A stretch of 64,000 bases of DNA from SHYR01 sp036013055 (lineage in GTDB: Bacteria; Chloroflexota; Dehalococcoidia; UBA2979): NCBI GenBank assembly GCA_036013055.1, contig DASCQM010000006.1:62001-126000 (forward strand). Direction: 5' to 3'. The notes under the pieces were generated by a model. The model saw nothing but the letters and a program-made list of their open reading frames with translations, was not told where the DNA came from and searched no databases. Positions 49,827 to 57,756 of the stretch are shown here, piece by piece (position 1 is the stretch's first letter; each line of letters begins with the position of its first letter). The position numbers were made by a program, and so were the translations under genes.

Positions 49827-51254
49827 GTGCCAGTCGACCAGGAACGACTGCACCGCGTCCTCAACCCAAAGAGCATTGCCGTTGTTGGTGCCAAGGGACC
49901 GACCTACAACTGGCTGACGAATCAAGAAGAGTTCACTGGCGATCTCTATTCCGTCCAGGTCGACGAGAACGAGATCAAGGGCATCGAGGAGCGTGGGTTC
50001 AAGAACTTCGCATCGCTCGCGGATGTTCCCGGCGATATCGACCTCGTGATCTGCGCCGTGCCACGTGCGGTCTCGCCGTTCATCGTCTCTGCCGCGGTTG
50101 AACGCGGCGTCGCCGGCGTTCACATGTTCACCTCCGGCTTTGCCGAGACGGGTGAGCCTGAAGGCATCGCCTTGCAGGACAAAATCGAGGAGATCGCGCT
50201 CGAGAGCGGGCTGCCGATCGTCGGCCCGAATTGCATGGGCATCTACAACCGCCGGCTCGGTGTGAAGTTCACGGGCGATGCGGTGCAGGGCGAGGGTGGC
50301 AGCGTCTCCGTGATCGCCCAGAGCGGCACGCACACGATCGGCCTCACGCTTGGGCTGCAGAGCGCTGGCATCGAGGTCACGCGCTCGATCTCGATCGGCA
50401 ACGCGCTCGTGATCAACGAGACCGACTACCTCGAGTACCTGCTGAACGACGACGACACGAAGGTGATCGTCATGTACCTCGAAGGCACCAAGGACGGCCG
50501 CAAACTTTTCAAGCTGCTGAAGCAGGCGCGAGGCAAGAAGCCCGTCGTCGTCTGGCGCGGCGGTCGAGGGCAGGCGGGTGCGCGAGCGATCCAGTCGCAC
50601 ACGGCCTCGCTCGCGTCCTCCGGCGACGTCTGGGAGGGTCTGCTGCGGCAGGTCGGCGCGATAGCCGTGCGCAGCGCGGACGAGGTGATCGACACGGTCG
50701 CCGCGCTCGTTCACGCGTCGACGGCGCGCAAGCGGAACCTCGCGCTGATCGCGATGACCGGCGGGCAGTCGGTGGCGATCACGGACCAGTTTGAGCGGCA
50801 GGGGTTCTTCCCGCCTGAGCTGTCCGAGAAGTCGTACGACCGTCTCGCGGAGTTCTTTACCGTGATCGGCGGCTCCTATCGCAACCCCTTCGATGCCGCT
50901 TCGACCGTCGGACGCGAGCTCGACAACCTTGAGAAGCTGCTCGATATCCTCGCGGACGACGACGTGATCGATGGCGGGATCGCGATCGAGATGCGGACGC
51001 AGGGCTACGACGACAATCCGAAGTGGCTCGATAGCACGCTGGACCTGCTTGAGCAGTACCGGGAGCGAACCGGTCTGCCGGTGATCGCGCTCTCGCCAAC
51101 CGGCGGTGTGATGTCCGCGCGCGGACCATCGGCCGGTGCAGCCGACGCGATGGCCGCGATCGCCGGTCGGGGCTTCCCGCTCTACCCGAGCTTCCAGCGC
51201 GGGGCCGAGGCGCTGAACCGCGCCGTCAGCTTCCACGAGGCGGCGGAGAGCTAG
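49827..51254 (+). CDS. ADP-forming acyl-CoA synthetase alpha-type subunit
   Basis: A 475-residue protein with the CoA-binding domain (NPKSIAVVGAKGPTYNWL; IVGPNCMGIYN) and the succinyl-CoA-ligase-like domains (VIAQSGTHTIGLTLGLQSAG; QSHTASLASSGDVW with the catalytic His; GGSYRNPFDAASTVGREL). It starts at GTG 49827 two bases after the beta subunit, so both are made together. It is only distantly similar to the orphan alpha at 16.7 kb. The enzyme would couple acyl-CoA breakdown to ATP synthesis or activate an acid. Confidence 0.9.
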   Translation: MPVDQERLHRVLNPKSIAVVGAKGPTYNWLTNQEEFTGDLYSVQVDENEIKGIEERGFKNFASLADVPGDIDLVICAVPRAVSPFIVSAAVERGVAGVHMFTSGFAETGEPEGIALQDKIEEIALESGLPIVGPNCMGIYNRRLGVKFTGDAVQGEGGSVSVIAQSGTHTIGLTLGLQSAGIEVTRSISIGNALVINETDYLEYLLNDDDTKVIVMYLEGTKDGRKLFKLLKQARGKKPVVVWRGGRGQAGARAIQSHTASLASSGDVWEGLLRQVGAIAVRSADEVIDTVAALVHASTARKRNLALIAMTGGQSVAITDQFERQGFFPPELSEKSYDRLAEFFTVIGGSYRNPFDAASTVGRELDNLEKLLDILADDDVIDGGIAIEMRTQGYDDNPKWLDSTLDLLEQYRERTGLPVIALSPTGGVMSARGPSAGAADAMAAIAGRGFPLYPSFQRGAEALNRAVSFHEAAES

Positions 51255-51336
51255 CCGACCGCTCGTTGGAGCCGGTACTGGCTAGCCGCGACGTCGTACG
51301 GAACGGGGATCGGGTGAGAGTCTTGATTGACCGCAT

Positions 51337-51353
51337 ATACCCCTACCGGGTAT
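51337..51353. promoter_or_regulatory. CsoR/CstR-family-like operator before cysteine desulfurase
   Basis: ATACCCCTACCGGGTAT has inverted ATACCC half-sites around five bases. It starts 31 bases upstream of the ATG at 51368 and lies between a TTGACC hexamer (51327-51332) and the start, so it would overlap the promoter. It resembles the CsoR/CstR family sites, and nearly matches the dyad at 10019-10034. CstR senses persulfide, which fits a cysteine desulfurase; copper is the alternative. Confidence 0.6.
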
Positions 51354-51367
51354 CGTGAGAAGTGCGT

Positions 51368-52573
51368 ATGTCAGCTTCATCCGGCTCCCCTGAGCGTCAG
51401 ATCTACATGGACTGGGCCGCCTCCACGCCCGTTCGGGCGGAGGCGCTAGAGGCGATGCTGCCCTTCTTCAGCGAGCAGTTCGGGAACCCGTCCGGCCACT
51501 ACGGCGCGGGGCATCGGGCGTCCGATGCGATGGATAACGCGCACCAGCAGATTGCCGACGTGTTGGGCTCGCTGCCTGAAGAGGTGATCTTCGCCTCCGG
51601 TGGTACGGAGAGCATCAACGCGGCGCTGAAGGGCGTCGCGATCGCGCAGGGCGACGCGGGCGCAGGGCGTCACATCGTCACCACGCAGGTCGAGCATCAC
51701 GCCGTGTTGCACTCCGCCGAGTACCTGGAGCGATTCGGCTACGAGGTCGACTACCTGCCCGTCGACGAGTTTGGCCGTGTCACGCCGGACGCCGTCGCCG
51801 AGGCGATCCGCGAGGACACCGCGCTCGTTTCCGTCGCGTACGCAAACAACGAGGTCGGCACGATCCAGCCGCTTGCTGAGATCGGTGCCGCCGTGCGCCG
51901 TCGGGCGGCGGAGCTTGGTCGCCGTATCCCGCTGCACACGGATGCCGTGCAGGCCGCGACCTCACTCTCGCTCAACGTCGACGAACTCGGCGTCGACCTG
52001 CTTTCGCTCTCCGGCCACAAGTTCGGCGGGCCGAAGGGTTCGGGGCTGCTCTACATCCGCCGCGACGTCCCATTCTTGGAGCAGATCTCCGGCGGCGGAC
52101 AAGAGCGTCAACGACGGTCGGGGACCGAGAACGTCCCCGGCGCGGTCGGGCTCGCAACCGCGCTCACGCTCGCGCAGGCCGAGCGCGACGAATTCCGGAC
52201 GCGATCATCGGTGCTCCGCGACCGCCTCCTGGAGCGGGTGCGCGAGCAGTGTCCTGATGCGCAGTTGAACGGCCATCCGACGGAGCGGCTGCCGCAGAAC
52301 CTCCACCTCTGTTTCGATGGCGTCGAGGGCGAGTCGGTCGTCGAGGTGATGGACGAAGCGGGCATCGAGTGCTCGGCCGGCGCGGCGTGCACGTCAGCGA
52401 CGTGGGAACCCTCGCACGTGCTGCTCGCGATGAACGTGCCGCTGGAGATGGCGATCGGGTCTGTGCGGATGACCGTTTGGCCGTCGCTGGACGAGGCCGA
52501 CATCGACTATGCCGCGAGCAAGCTGGCGGATGCCGTCACGAAATTGCGCGCCGAGACGATGCCCGCGCTCTAG
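51368..52573 (+). CDS. Cysteine desulfurase (NifS/IscS type)
   Basis: A 401-residue class V aminotransferase. PLP-binding Lys218 is in SLSGHKFGGPKGSG; EHHAVLHS and YANNEVGTIQP are cofactor contacts; the catalytic Cys341 is in ECSAGAACTSATWEPSH, the NifS/IscS (group I) loop. It takes sulfur from cysteine as a persulfide for Fe-S clusters, tRNA thiolation or cofactors. No IscU, SufU or MnmA gene follows, so the acceptor is unknown. The ATG at 51368 has GAGAAG upstream; a GTG at 51362 is less likely. The CsoR/CstR-like dyad lies directly before it. Confidence 0.93.
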   Translation: MSASSGSPERQIYMDWAASTPVRAEALEAMLPFFSEQFGNPSGHYGAGHRASDAMDNAHQQIADVLGSLPEEVIFASGGTESINAALKGVAIAQGDAGAGRHIVTTQVEHHAVLHSAEYLERFGYEVDYLPVDEFGRVTPDAVAEAIREDTALVSVAYANNEVGTIQPLAEIGAAVRRRAAELGRRIPLHTDAVQAATSLSLNVDELGVDLLSLSGHKFGGPKGSGLLYIRRDVPFLEQISGGGQERQRRSGTENVPGAVGLATALTLAQAERDEFRTRSSVLRDRLLERVREQCPDAQLNGHPTERLPQNLHLCFDGVEGESVVEVMDEAGIECSAGAACTSATWEPSHVLLAMNVPLEMAIGSVRMTVWPSLDEADIDYAASKLADAVTKLRAETMPAL

Positions 52574-52631
52574 CTGCCGGGCCGCCAACTGGCAATTGCT
52601 TACTCTCTTTACAAGTCGTAATGGACGCGTT

Positions 52632-52645
52632 ATCGTATCTACGAT
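52632..52645. promoter_or_regulatory. Dyad ATCGTA-TC-TACGAT upstream of the HTH gene
   Basis: The 14-base dyad lies 74 bases before the GTG of the small HTH protein, in an AT-richer segment containing TTATC/GATAA repeats. It is a candidate operator for that protein or another regulator. Confidence 0.4.
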
Positions 52646-52718
52646 GTATACGCGGATAAGCAATATCGCCGTATGGTCTCCCCAGACGATCTAGCGATCC
52701 TGCCGACAGGAAGCCCTC

Positions 52719-52934
52719 GTGACCAACTCCCCCTTCGACGATTTCCTTGACCTGGTTGAGGCCGCGCGAGAGCTCGGGATTCACCCACAGAGCCTGCGCC
52801 GCCTGATCAAGCAGAAGCGTGTCCCGGCGACGATGTTCGCGGGCAAGTACCTGATCGAGCGCGACAAGCTTGAGATGTTCAAGGCGAACTACGACCCGCG
52901 CCCCGGCCGCAAGCCGATCCGACGCCTGCTCTAG
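52719..52934 (+). CDS. Small excisionase-like helix-turn-helix protein
   Basis: A 71-residue DNA-binding protein of the MerR/excisionase HTH type: FLDLVEAARELGIHPQSLRRLIKQKRVPATMFAGKYLIERDKL, with Gly-Lys-Tyr wing, then a basic PRPGRKPIRRLL tail. Such proteins act as excisionases, plasmid or operon regulators. No integrase or phage gene is near, so it is probably a chromosomal regulator. The GTG at 52719 has AGGA upstream. A dyad at 52632-52645 could be its own operator. A 40-base perfect palindrome follows it. Confidence 0.72.
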   Translation: MTNSPFDDFLDLVEAARELGIHPQSLRRLIKQKRVPATMFAGKYLIERDKLEMFKANYDPRPGRKPIRRLL

Positions 52935-52951
52935 AGCACCTCCCGCATGCC

Positions 52952-52991
52952 GACGCAAGACGACCGCGGCATGCCGCGGTCGTCTTGCGTC
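52952..52991. terminator. Perfect 40-bp palindrome, bidirectional terminator
   Basis: Bases 52952-52971 are the exact reverse complement of 52972-52991, giving a 20-bp stem with no unpaired bases (in practice a four-base loop). It lies between the convergent stops of the HTH gene (52934) and the lipoprotein gene (53014). There is no T-tract on either side, as is common in GC-rich terminators. Confidence 0.7.
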
Positions 52992-53013
52992 AGTCTCATT
53001 GCGGCAGCGATCG

Positions 53014-53826
53014 CTAGATCGGCGGCTCGATCGAGATCTCGTCGGAGTTGAGATCGCTCATTGTGAGGTCGAGCGAGAGTTCGGTGACGCGCATGCCGGT
53101 GGCGTACATCAGCTCCAGCATGGCGGCGTCGCTTGTGACGCCCTCCATCAGCATCCGCACGGGGATGCCCGAGTCGCTGGCGATCCAGAGCGAAACCTTG
53201 AGCTCATCGAAGTCATCGGTGCCGAGCGCCGCACCCACTCCAGCGACACGAGCGAAGTCCTCGGCGGTGAGGTCGAAGCGCACGGCGTTGATCCCGTTCA
53301 CCGAGTCGTTGGTCGGGTCGAGGGTGTCGAGCACCGCCTGGAAGTCGCCCAGATCCTCGCCGAACATCTCAAGCGGACCGAACGCGCCATCGAACGGGTC
53401 CGACTCGGCGCTGCTGTCGATCCGCCAGTCACTACCCGCCTCCCGGCTCCACGCGAGGTCGCCGATCCTGATCGTCTCCGTCTCAAGCTTGAGGAAGCCG
53501 AGGTCGGCCGTGACCGATGACTGCTCGCGGTCCGGCAGGATCACCGCCCCGGCGATCGAGAGCCCACCGCCCTGGCCACCGAGATCCGCTGCGCTCCCGG
53601 CGAGCGCGACATCGACGGTGTAGCGGAACGACTGCAGGTCCGTGACGGACGCGATTTGTACTGGCGTCGCAGCGACATCGGGCGCGGCCGAGGCGGCTGC
53701 CGGCGCGGCTGAACTGCCTGACCCGTTGGACTCAGTCGCCGCGTCGTCGTCGCTGCTGCACGCGAACGCGGTCAGCGCGAGGGCGGCGATCGCGAGGATT
53801 AGATAGCTCTTCAGTCGCTCGGGCAT
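53014..53826 (-). CDS. LppX/LolA-fold lipoprotein
   Basis: A 270-residue secreted lipoprotein. The signal peptide LKSYLILAIAALALTAFAC ends at Cys23, followed by an acidic, Ser/Ala-rich linker and a beta-rich domain. Segments such as VTADLGFLKLETETIRIGDLAWSREAGSDWRI, INAVRFDLTAEDFARVAG and KVSLWIASDSGIPVRMLMEG look like the LppX/LprG-type lipid-binding half-barrel. The ATG at 53826 has GGAAGAG close upstream; the open frame extends to 53964, overlapping pyrE, and was not used. Lipid or hydrophobic-ligand transport is plausible only by fold. Confidence 0.72.
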   Translation of the reverse strand: MPERLKSYLILAIAALALTAFACSSDDDAATESNGSGSSAAPAAASAAPDVAATPVQIASVTDLQSFRYTVDVALAGSAADLGGQGGGLSIAGAVILPDREQSSVTADLGFLKLETETIRIGDLAWSREAGSDWRIDSSAESDPFDGAFGPLEMFGEDLGDFQAVLDTLDPTNDSVNGINAVRFDLTAEDFARVAGVGAALGTDDFDELKVSLWIASDSGIPVRMLMEGVTSDAAMLELMYATGMRVTELSLDLTMSDLNSDEISIEPPI

Positions 53827-53896
53827 GGTCTCTTCCTTTCGAGCGCGGTTCCAAGCGTGGACCGCGTAGTCCTTCGTCGATCGTCCTGAGAGTCGC

Positions 53897-54568
53897 TCAG
53901 TCGAATTCTGAACGGGGTTCGCCTTCACGGTGGATGTAGCGGTTCGACCGCTGGAAGTCATCATCGCCGAGTCGCCCTGCCTCGTGAAGCGCCGTCAGCA
54001 TCACGTCCAGCGTGAGGATCGGGTGCAGCCGGATCGCCATCTCCTCAAGCCGCCGTCGCGCGCCCTGCTCGCGGTCGATCAGTACCAACGCGTCGCGCAC
54101 GTAGATCCCAGCGCCGCGCAGCTGCTGCGCCGTCTCGACGAGCGAGCCACCCCCGGCGGCGAGGTCATCGACGATCAGCGCGTGCTGGCCCGGTCGGTAG
54201 ATGCCTTCGATGTGCGGGCGCTCGTGTTCGTCCGGCGTCGGATCCGGGCGCGCGTAGAGCAACGGGACGCGCATCTGGAGCGAGAGCGCCGTCGCGACGT
54301 GCAGGCCGCCGATCGGCACTCCGGCGATCACGTCGAACGGCTCGATCGGCTGATTGCGCATCGCCAGCGCCATCTGCAACTCGCCCTCGATCACCGCAGC
54401 GACGCGGCTGAGCGTCTCCGGCTGGGAGATCAGCAGCTTCGGGTTGAGGTAGACGGGGGAGTGGCGGACGGTGCGACCGAGCGAGAAGTCGCCGAATTGA
54501 ATGCCACCGAGGCGCCACAACTCCTCGCAGAGCCAGAGCCGCTCATCCGGGTCGGGACGACTGGTCAT
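53897..54568 (-). CDS. pyrE: Orotate phosphoribosyltransferase PyrE
   Basis: A 223-residue type I PRTase. Parts: LCEELWRLGGIQFGDFSLGRTVRHSPVYLNPKLLISQPETL, PFDVIAGVPIGGLHVATALSLQM, and the PRPP motif HALIVDDLAAGGGSLVETA, with the two Asp residues. It makes orotidine 5'-phosphate from orotate and PRPP in pyrimidine synthesis. The ATG at 54568 has GGAGG upstream. It overlaps the stop of the upstream dehydrogenase gene by four bases (ATGA). No other pyr gene is in the window. Confidence 0.9.
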   Translation of the reverse strand: MTSRPDPDERLWLCEELWRLGGIQFGDFSLGRTVRHSPVYLNPKLLISQPETLSRVAAVIEGELQMALAMRNQPIEPFDVIAGVPIGGLHVATALSLQMRVPLLYARPDPTPDEHERPHIEGIYRPGQHALIVDDLAAGGGSLVETAQQLRGAGIYVRDALVLIDREQGARRRLEEMAIRLHPILTLDVMLTALHEAGRLGDDDFQRSNRYIHREGEPRSEFD

Positions 54569-55545
54569 CGTCGATCCTCCCATGCCTCGGGGTTCACCAG
54601 GTGCTCGGGTCGGTCACCGCTGAGACCCGCCAGCAGTCCGTCGACGGCCAGCGACGCCATGCGCTCGCGCGTCTGATCCGTCGCGCTGCCGACGTGGGGC
54701 AGCACGAGCAGGTTCGGCGCGTCCAACAAGGGATCATCGGGCGGCAGCGGCTCGGGCGTAGTGACATCGAGTGCCGCCGCGGCGATCTGGCCGTCGACGA
54801 GCGCCTCACGCAGTGCGACCTGATCCACCACGCCGCCGCGGGCGGTGTTCACGAAGATCGCGTGCGGCTGCATGCGGGCGAACAGTTCGGCATTGAACAT
54901 CTGCTCCGTCTCCGGTGTGAAGGGGACGTGCACAGAGACGAAGTCCGATGCGGTGAGTAGTTCGTCGAGCGTCGCGCGCTCGCCGGGAAAGTCCGCCACC
55001 TCGCGGCGGCCGTAGTAGAGCACGCGCATGCCGAAGCCGTGCGCGCGCTGCGCGACGGCCCGTCCGATGCGCCCCGGACCAACGATGCCCAGCGTCGCGC
55101 CGCTGACGTCGTGGCCCAGCAGCCACGTCGGGTGCCACGCACCCCATTCGCCGTCGCGGACGGCCCGCTCACCCTCGCTGACGCGCCGCGCCGCTGCCAG
55201 CAGTAGCGTGAACGCGAGGTCGGCCGTCGTATCGGTCAGCACGCCGGGTGTGTTGGTGACGAGCACGCCGCGTTTGGTTGCGGCCGCGACATCGATGTTG
55301 TCGTAGCCGACGGCCATGTTCGCGACCACGCGCACGGTGGGGCAGCGATCGAGGAACGCGCCATCGATGCGTGCGGTCAGCATCGCAAGCACGCCATCGC
55401 AGCCGGCCGAGCGCGCGGTCAGTTCCTCGTCGGTCGGCGGTGCCGTCGGTTCCCAGACATCGACGGTGGCGCGATCACGCAGGCGCGCCAGTGGCGCGTC
55501 GCCGGGGAGGGCGCTTGAGACGAAGACTGCTAGCTGTTCGGCCAC
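54565..55545 (-). CDS. D-2-hydroxyacid dehydrogenase (glyoxylate/hydroxypyruvate reductase type)
   Basis: A 326-residue NAD(P)-dependent dehydrogenase. The N-terminal substrate domain (LAVFVSSALPGDAPLARLRD) leads into MAVGYDNIDVAAATKRGVLVTNTPGVLTDTTADL. The nucleotide fold has LGIVGPGRIGRAVAQRAHGFGMRVLYYGRR, and catalytic residues are the Arg in NTARGGVVDQ, an Glu in TTPEPLPPD and the His in LPHVGSAT. It probably reduces glyoxylate or hydroxypyruvate. GTG 55545 is the likely start; the frame is open upstream without protein character. It overlaps pyrE by four bases and follows DUF429 on the same strand. Confidence 0.88.
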   Translation of the reverse strand: MAEQLAVFVSSALPGDAPLARLRDRATVDVWEPTAPPTDEELTARSAGCDGVLAMLTARIDGAFLDRCPTVRVVANMAVGYDNIDVAAATKRGVLVTNTPGVLTDTTADLAFTLLLAAARRVSEGERAVRDGEWGAWHPTWLLGHDVSGATLGIVGPGRIGRAVAQRAHGFGMRVLYYGRREVADFPGERATLDELLTASDFVSVHVPFTPETEQMFNAELFARMQPHAIFVNTARGGVVDQVALREALVDGQIAAAALDVTTPEPLPPDDPLLDAPNLLVLPHVGSATDQTRERMASLAVDGLLAGLSGDRPEHLVNPEAWEDRR

Positions 55546-55573
55546 GGCGGCGATTGTACAGCGAGGCCGTGCG

Positions 55574-56224
55574 TCAGCGCCCCTCGGTGCTTCGCCTCGG
55601 CAGCACGAGCGGAAGTGGGATGCCCGGGCCCATCTGCTCACTCTCACCGGCGAGGTGCATCAGGCCGACGTGGGCGCAGGTGATGGCGTCCAGTTCGTCG
55701 TGCGTGACGCGGCGGCTGCGAGGGATGCCGCGCACGCCTGAGCGGAAGATGCCGCGCCGCAACCCGTCGGTGCTCTCGCCCTTGCGCGGGATGCCCATCA
55801 CGTCCTGCGCCATGCCGGGATAGACCTCGACCACCTGCTGCCCGCTGGCGAGCATGCGTTGCGAGAGCGCGATGCCGCGCAGCGTGAGCTTCACCATCGA
55901 TGGCAGCAGGCTCGGGAACGGCCGGTAGCCCGCCGCGGCGCATGCTCGATCGACGTCGCGCATGATGCCGTGCACGGCGCATGGGCAGCTCTGGTCGGCG
56001 CAGCAGCGACCCTCGGGCAGGCCGAGCGGGGCGTCGATCGCGATGATCGCCGGCCGGAACTGCTCGACGATCGCCTCGATCTCATCGTTCGTGCGAACCG
56101 CCTGGAGCTTGCGCAGGCGCAAGTCAGTGCCGAGGACGGCGATCCCCGTCGGGTAGCGCGGCCCGCTACGGAGGTCGATGCCGAGCGTGACCTCGGTTGA
56201 GGCTTGTGCCTTTGGTACACTCAC
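55574..56224 (-). CDS. DUF429 domain-containing protein
   Basis: A 216-residue protein of the DUF429 family. Segments are LGIDLRSGPRYPTGIAVLG, AIIAIDAPLGLPEG, VVEVYPGMAQDVMG and THDELDAITCAHVGLMH, arranged like RNase-H-type folds with acidic residues (Asp, Asp, Asp-Glu-Leu-Asp). The middle region carries a Cys-rich piece (CCADQSCPC). The function is not known. GTG 56224 is chosen because GGAG lies upstream at good spacing; a TTG at 56236 is also open. It is divergent from the rhodanese gene. Confidence 0.85.
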   Translation of the reverse strand: MSVPKAQASTEVTLGIDLRSGPRYPTGIAVLGTDLRLRKLQAVRTNDEIEAIVEQFRPAIIAIDAPLGLPEGRCCADQSCPCAVHGIMRDVDRACAAAGYRPFPSLLPSMVKLTLRGIALSQRMLASGQQVVEVYPGMAQDVMGIPRKGESTDGLRRGIFRSGVRGIPRSRRVTHDELDAITCAHVGLMHLAGESEQMGPGIPLPLVLPRRSTEGR

Positions 56225-56279
56225 AGCCCACTCCAATCAGCGCCCCGGTGCGGGGCCGAGCGCAGCGAAGGATAGCGAA

Positions 56280-56615
56280 TTGGCTGTCAAAAACGACGAC
56301 GAGCCGTTCACACGAATCGACGTTCACGAGGCGAAGGCGATGATCGACGACGGCAACGTCCAGGTGATCGACTCTCGTGAGCCCCACGAGCACGCCGAGG
56401 GCCACGTGCCGGACTCCCTCAATATCACGCATATGGCGACGCTGGTACGGGCCGCCGATCTGGCGACGGACCGGCCGATCCTCTTCATCTGCAAGTCAGG
56501 CGTCCGCTCGGCGGTCGCCGCGGAGTTTGCCGCCTCGCTGGGCCTGACCGAGCTGTTCAACATCGAGGGCGGCCACGACGACTGGGTCGAGGCCGGCTAC
56601 GAGATGGCGAATTAA
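56280..56615 (+). CDS. Rhodanese-like domain protein
   Basis: A 111-residue single rhodanese domain. It contains RIDVHEAKAMI, VQVIDSREPHEHAEGHVPDSLNITH and the active-site loop FICKSGVRS with catalytic Cys71, ending NIEGGHDDWVEAGY. It transfers sulfane sulfur between thiol carriers in the cytoplasm. The TTG at 56280 has AAGGA upstream. It could belong to the same sulfur-handling process as the cysteine desulfurase at 51.4 kb, though they are not adjacent. Confidence 0.88.
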   Translation: MAVKNDDEPFTRIDVHEAKAMIDDGNVQVIDSREPHEHAEGHVPDSLNITHMATLVRAADLATDRPILFICKSGVRSAVAAEFAASLGLTELFNIEGGHDDWVEAGYEMAN

Positions 56616-56654
56616 CCGCAGCCAGCCGCCCCCACTCTGGCGCTTCGGACGCTG

Positions 56655-57302
56655 CTAGTTGAAGGCGGCGGTCCCGCCTCGACGCTCGATCAATGCGATG
56701 CGCGCATCGCGCTCGGCGATCGGGATCGCGTCCCGCAGCAGCTCCGTGGCGCGTTCCGCGCGCTCCACGACATCGAACGTCGATAGCAACGCCTGCAGCG
56801 CCTCAGCGCTCGTGTCGAGCGACGCGCCGACGGCGTCGGTCAGCCGGGCGACGTCGGACGGCATCGAGGGCTCACGCACGTACTCGCCTCTGCGTGTGCG
56901 CTGAAGCTGTAGCAACGCCGCGTAGCGCTCCCTGAGCTGCGCCTCGACCGGTTCGTCGGTCGCAGTCTCATCGTCCAGCGGGTATTCGACGTTGGCCCAG
57001 AGGTACGGTCGGTCGTCGTAGAGCTCGGTGACGCGGAATCGCTGAACGCCGGCCGCGAGCAGGTGGATCACGCCGTCTTCGTCGTGCTCCAGCGACTCGA
57101 TGCGGGCGGTGGTGCCGATATCGTGCGGAACCGCGCTGCCGCCAACCTCGTCACCCTCGCGGATCAGCGCCACCCCGAAGGGTTCGACGGACGCGACGCA
57201 CTCTGAGACCAGCTGGCGGTAGCGGTCCTCGAAGACTCGCAGCGGTAGCGTCATGCCCGGGAAGAGCACGGTCCTGAGCGGGAACAGCCGTAGTTCGGAC
57301 AC
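56655..57302 (-). CDS. LON substrate-binding domain (LonN) protein
   Basis: A 215-residue protein with only the N-terminal Lon domain: LRLFPLRTVLFPGMTLPLRVFEDRYRQLV, FGVALIREGDEVGG, IGTTARIESLEHDEDGVIHLLAAGVQRFRV. It lacks the AAA+ and peptidase domains, like the stand-alone YbbN/crbn-type domain proteins. Its role is unknown; protein recognition is typical. GTG 57302 begins the gene, five bases after the stop of the small protein at 57308, so they are probably co-transcribed. Confidence 0.87.
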   Translation of the reverse strand: MSELRLFPLRTVLFPGMTLPLRVFEDRYRQLVSECVASVEPFGVALIREGDEVGGSAVPHDIGTTARIESLEHDEDGVIHLLAAGVQRFRVTELYDDRPYLWANVEYPLDDETATDEPVEAQLRERYAALLQLQRTRRGEYVREPSMPSDVARLTDAVGASLDTSAEALQALLSTFDVVERAERATELLRDAIPIAERDARIALIERRGGTAAFN

Positions 57303-57307
57303 AGCGG

Positions 57308-57697
57308 CTAGCGGCCACTGAGCAGCAGCGCGGTGGCGACCACGCTACCAGCGACGATGGCGGCGACCGCTCCCCGGAGCATCATGCGAGAGCTCATGCC
57401 CGACGTGGTCTGCCCGTGGCGGCCGTCCCAGCCCTCGTCCACGAGGACCGTCGCCGCCTCGTCCCGCGCGTCGGCAGGCACGAAGATCGGGTAGGCGAAT
57501 AGTCGATGTCCGCCGGGGCTGGCGCTCGGCCAGAACGACGAGCCGTTGGTCAGTGCGACCGCGTCGTCGATGCGCACTTCGACGTCGATCGCGGCAGCTT
57601 CAAGCGCGTCGACCCACCGCTCGGCGACATCTCCATCGCGTGCGACGGCGAGCATGATCCACGTGGGTTCATGGCGATCGGTTGAGGTGGTCTGCAT
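57308..57697 (-). CDS. Small DUF2007-like protein with C-terminal membrane anchor
   Basis: A 129-residue protein. The first 90 residues form an alpha/beta fold (WIMLAVARDGDVAERWVDALEAAAIDVEVRIDDAVAL, then FAYPIFVPADARDEAATVLVDEGW) with the pattern of the DUF2007/signal-transducing domain. The last 25 are hydrophobic (MMLRGAVAAIVAGSVVATALLL), a tail anchor. The function is unknown. It lies 5 bases before the LonN gene and 59 bases after the NuoG-like gene's stop on the same strand. Confidence 0.68.
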   Translation of the reverse strand: MQTTSTDRHEPTWIMLAVARDGDVAERWVDALEAAAIDVEVRIDDAVALTNGSSFWPSASPGGHRLFAYPIFVPADARDEAATVLVDEGWDGRHGQTTSGMSSRMMLRGAVAAIVAGSVVATALLLSGR

Positions 57698-57756
57698 TGC
57701 GACGATCGTAGCATCGAGCGGTAGCCCGCAACGCCAGCAACAGCGGCCAAACTGGC

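Noticed and set aside
52126..52144. GGGGAC...GTCCCC in the cysteine desulfurase gene, resembling a DevR dyad
   Set aside because: The spacer is seven bases and the site encodes the conserved RSGTENVPG segment.
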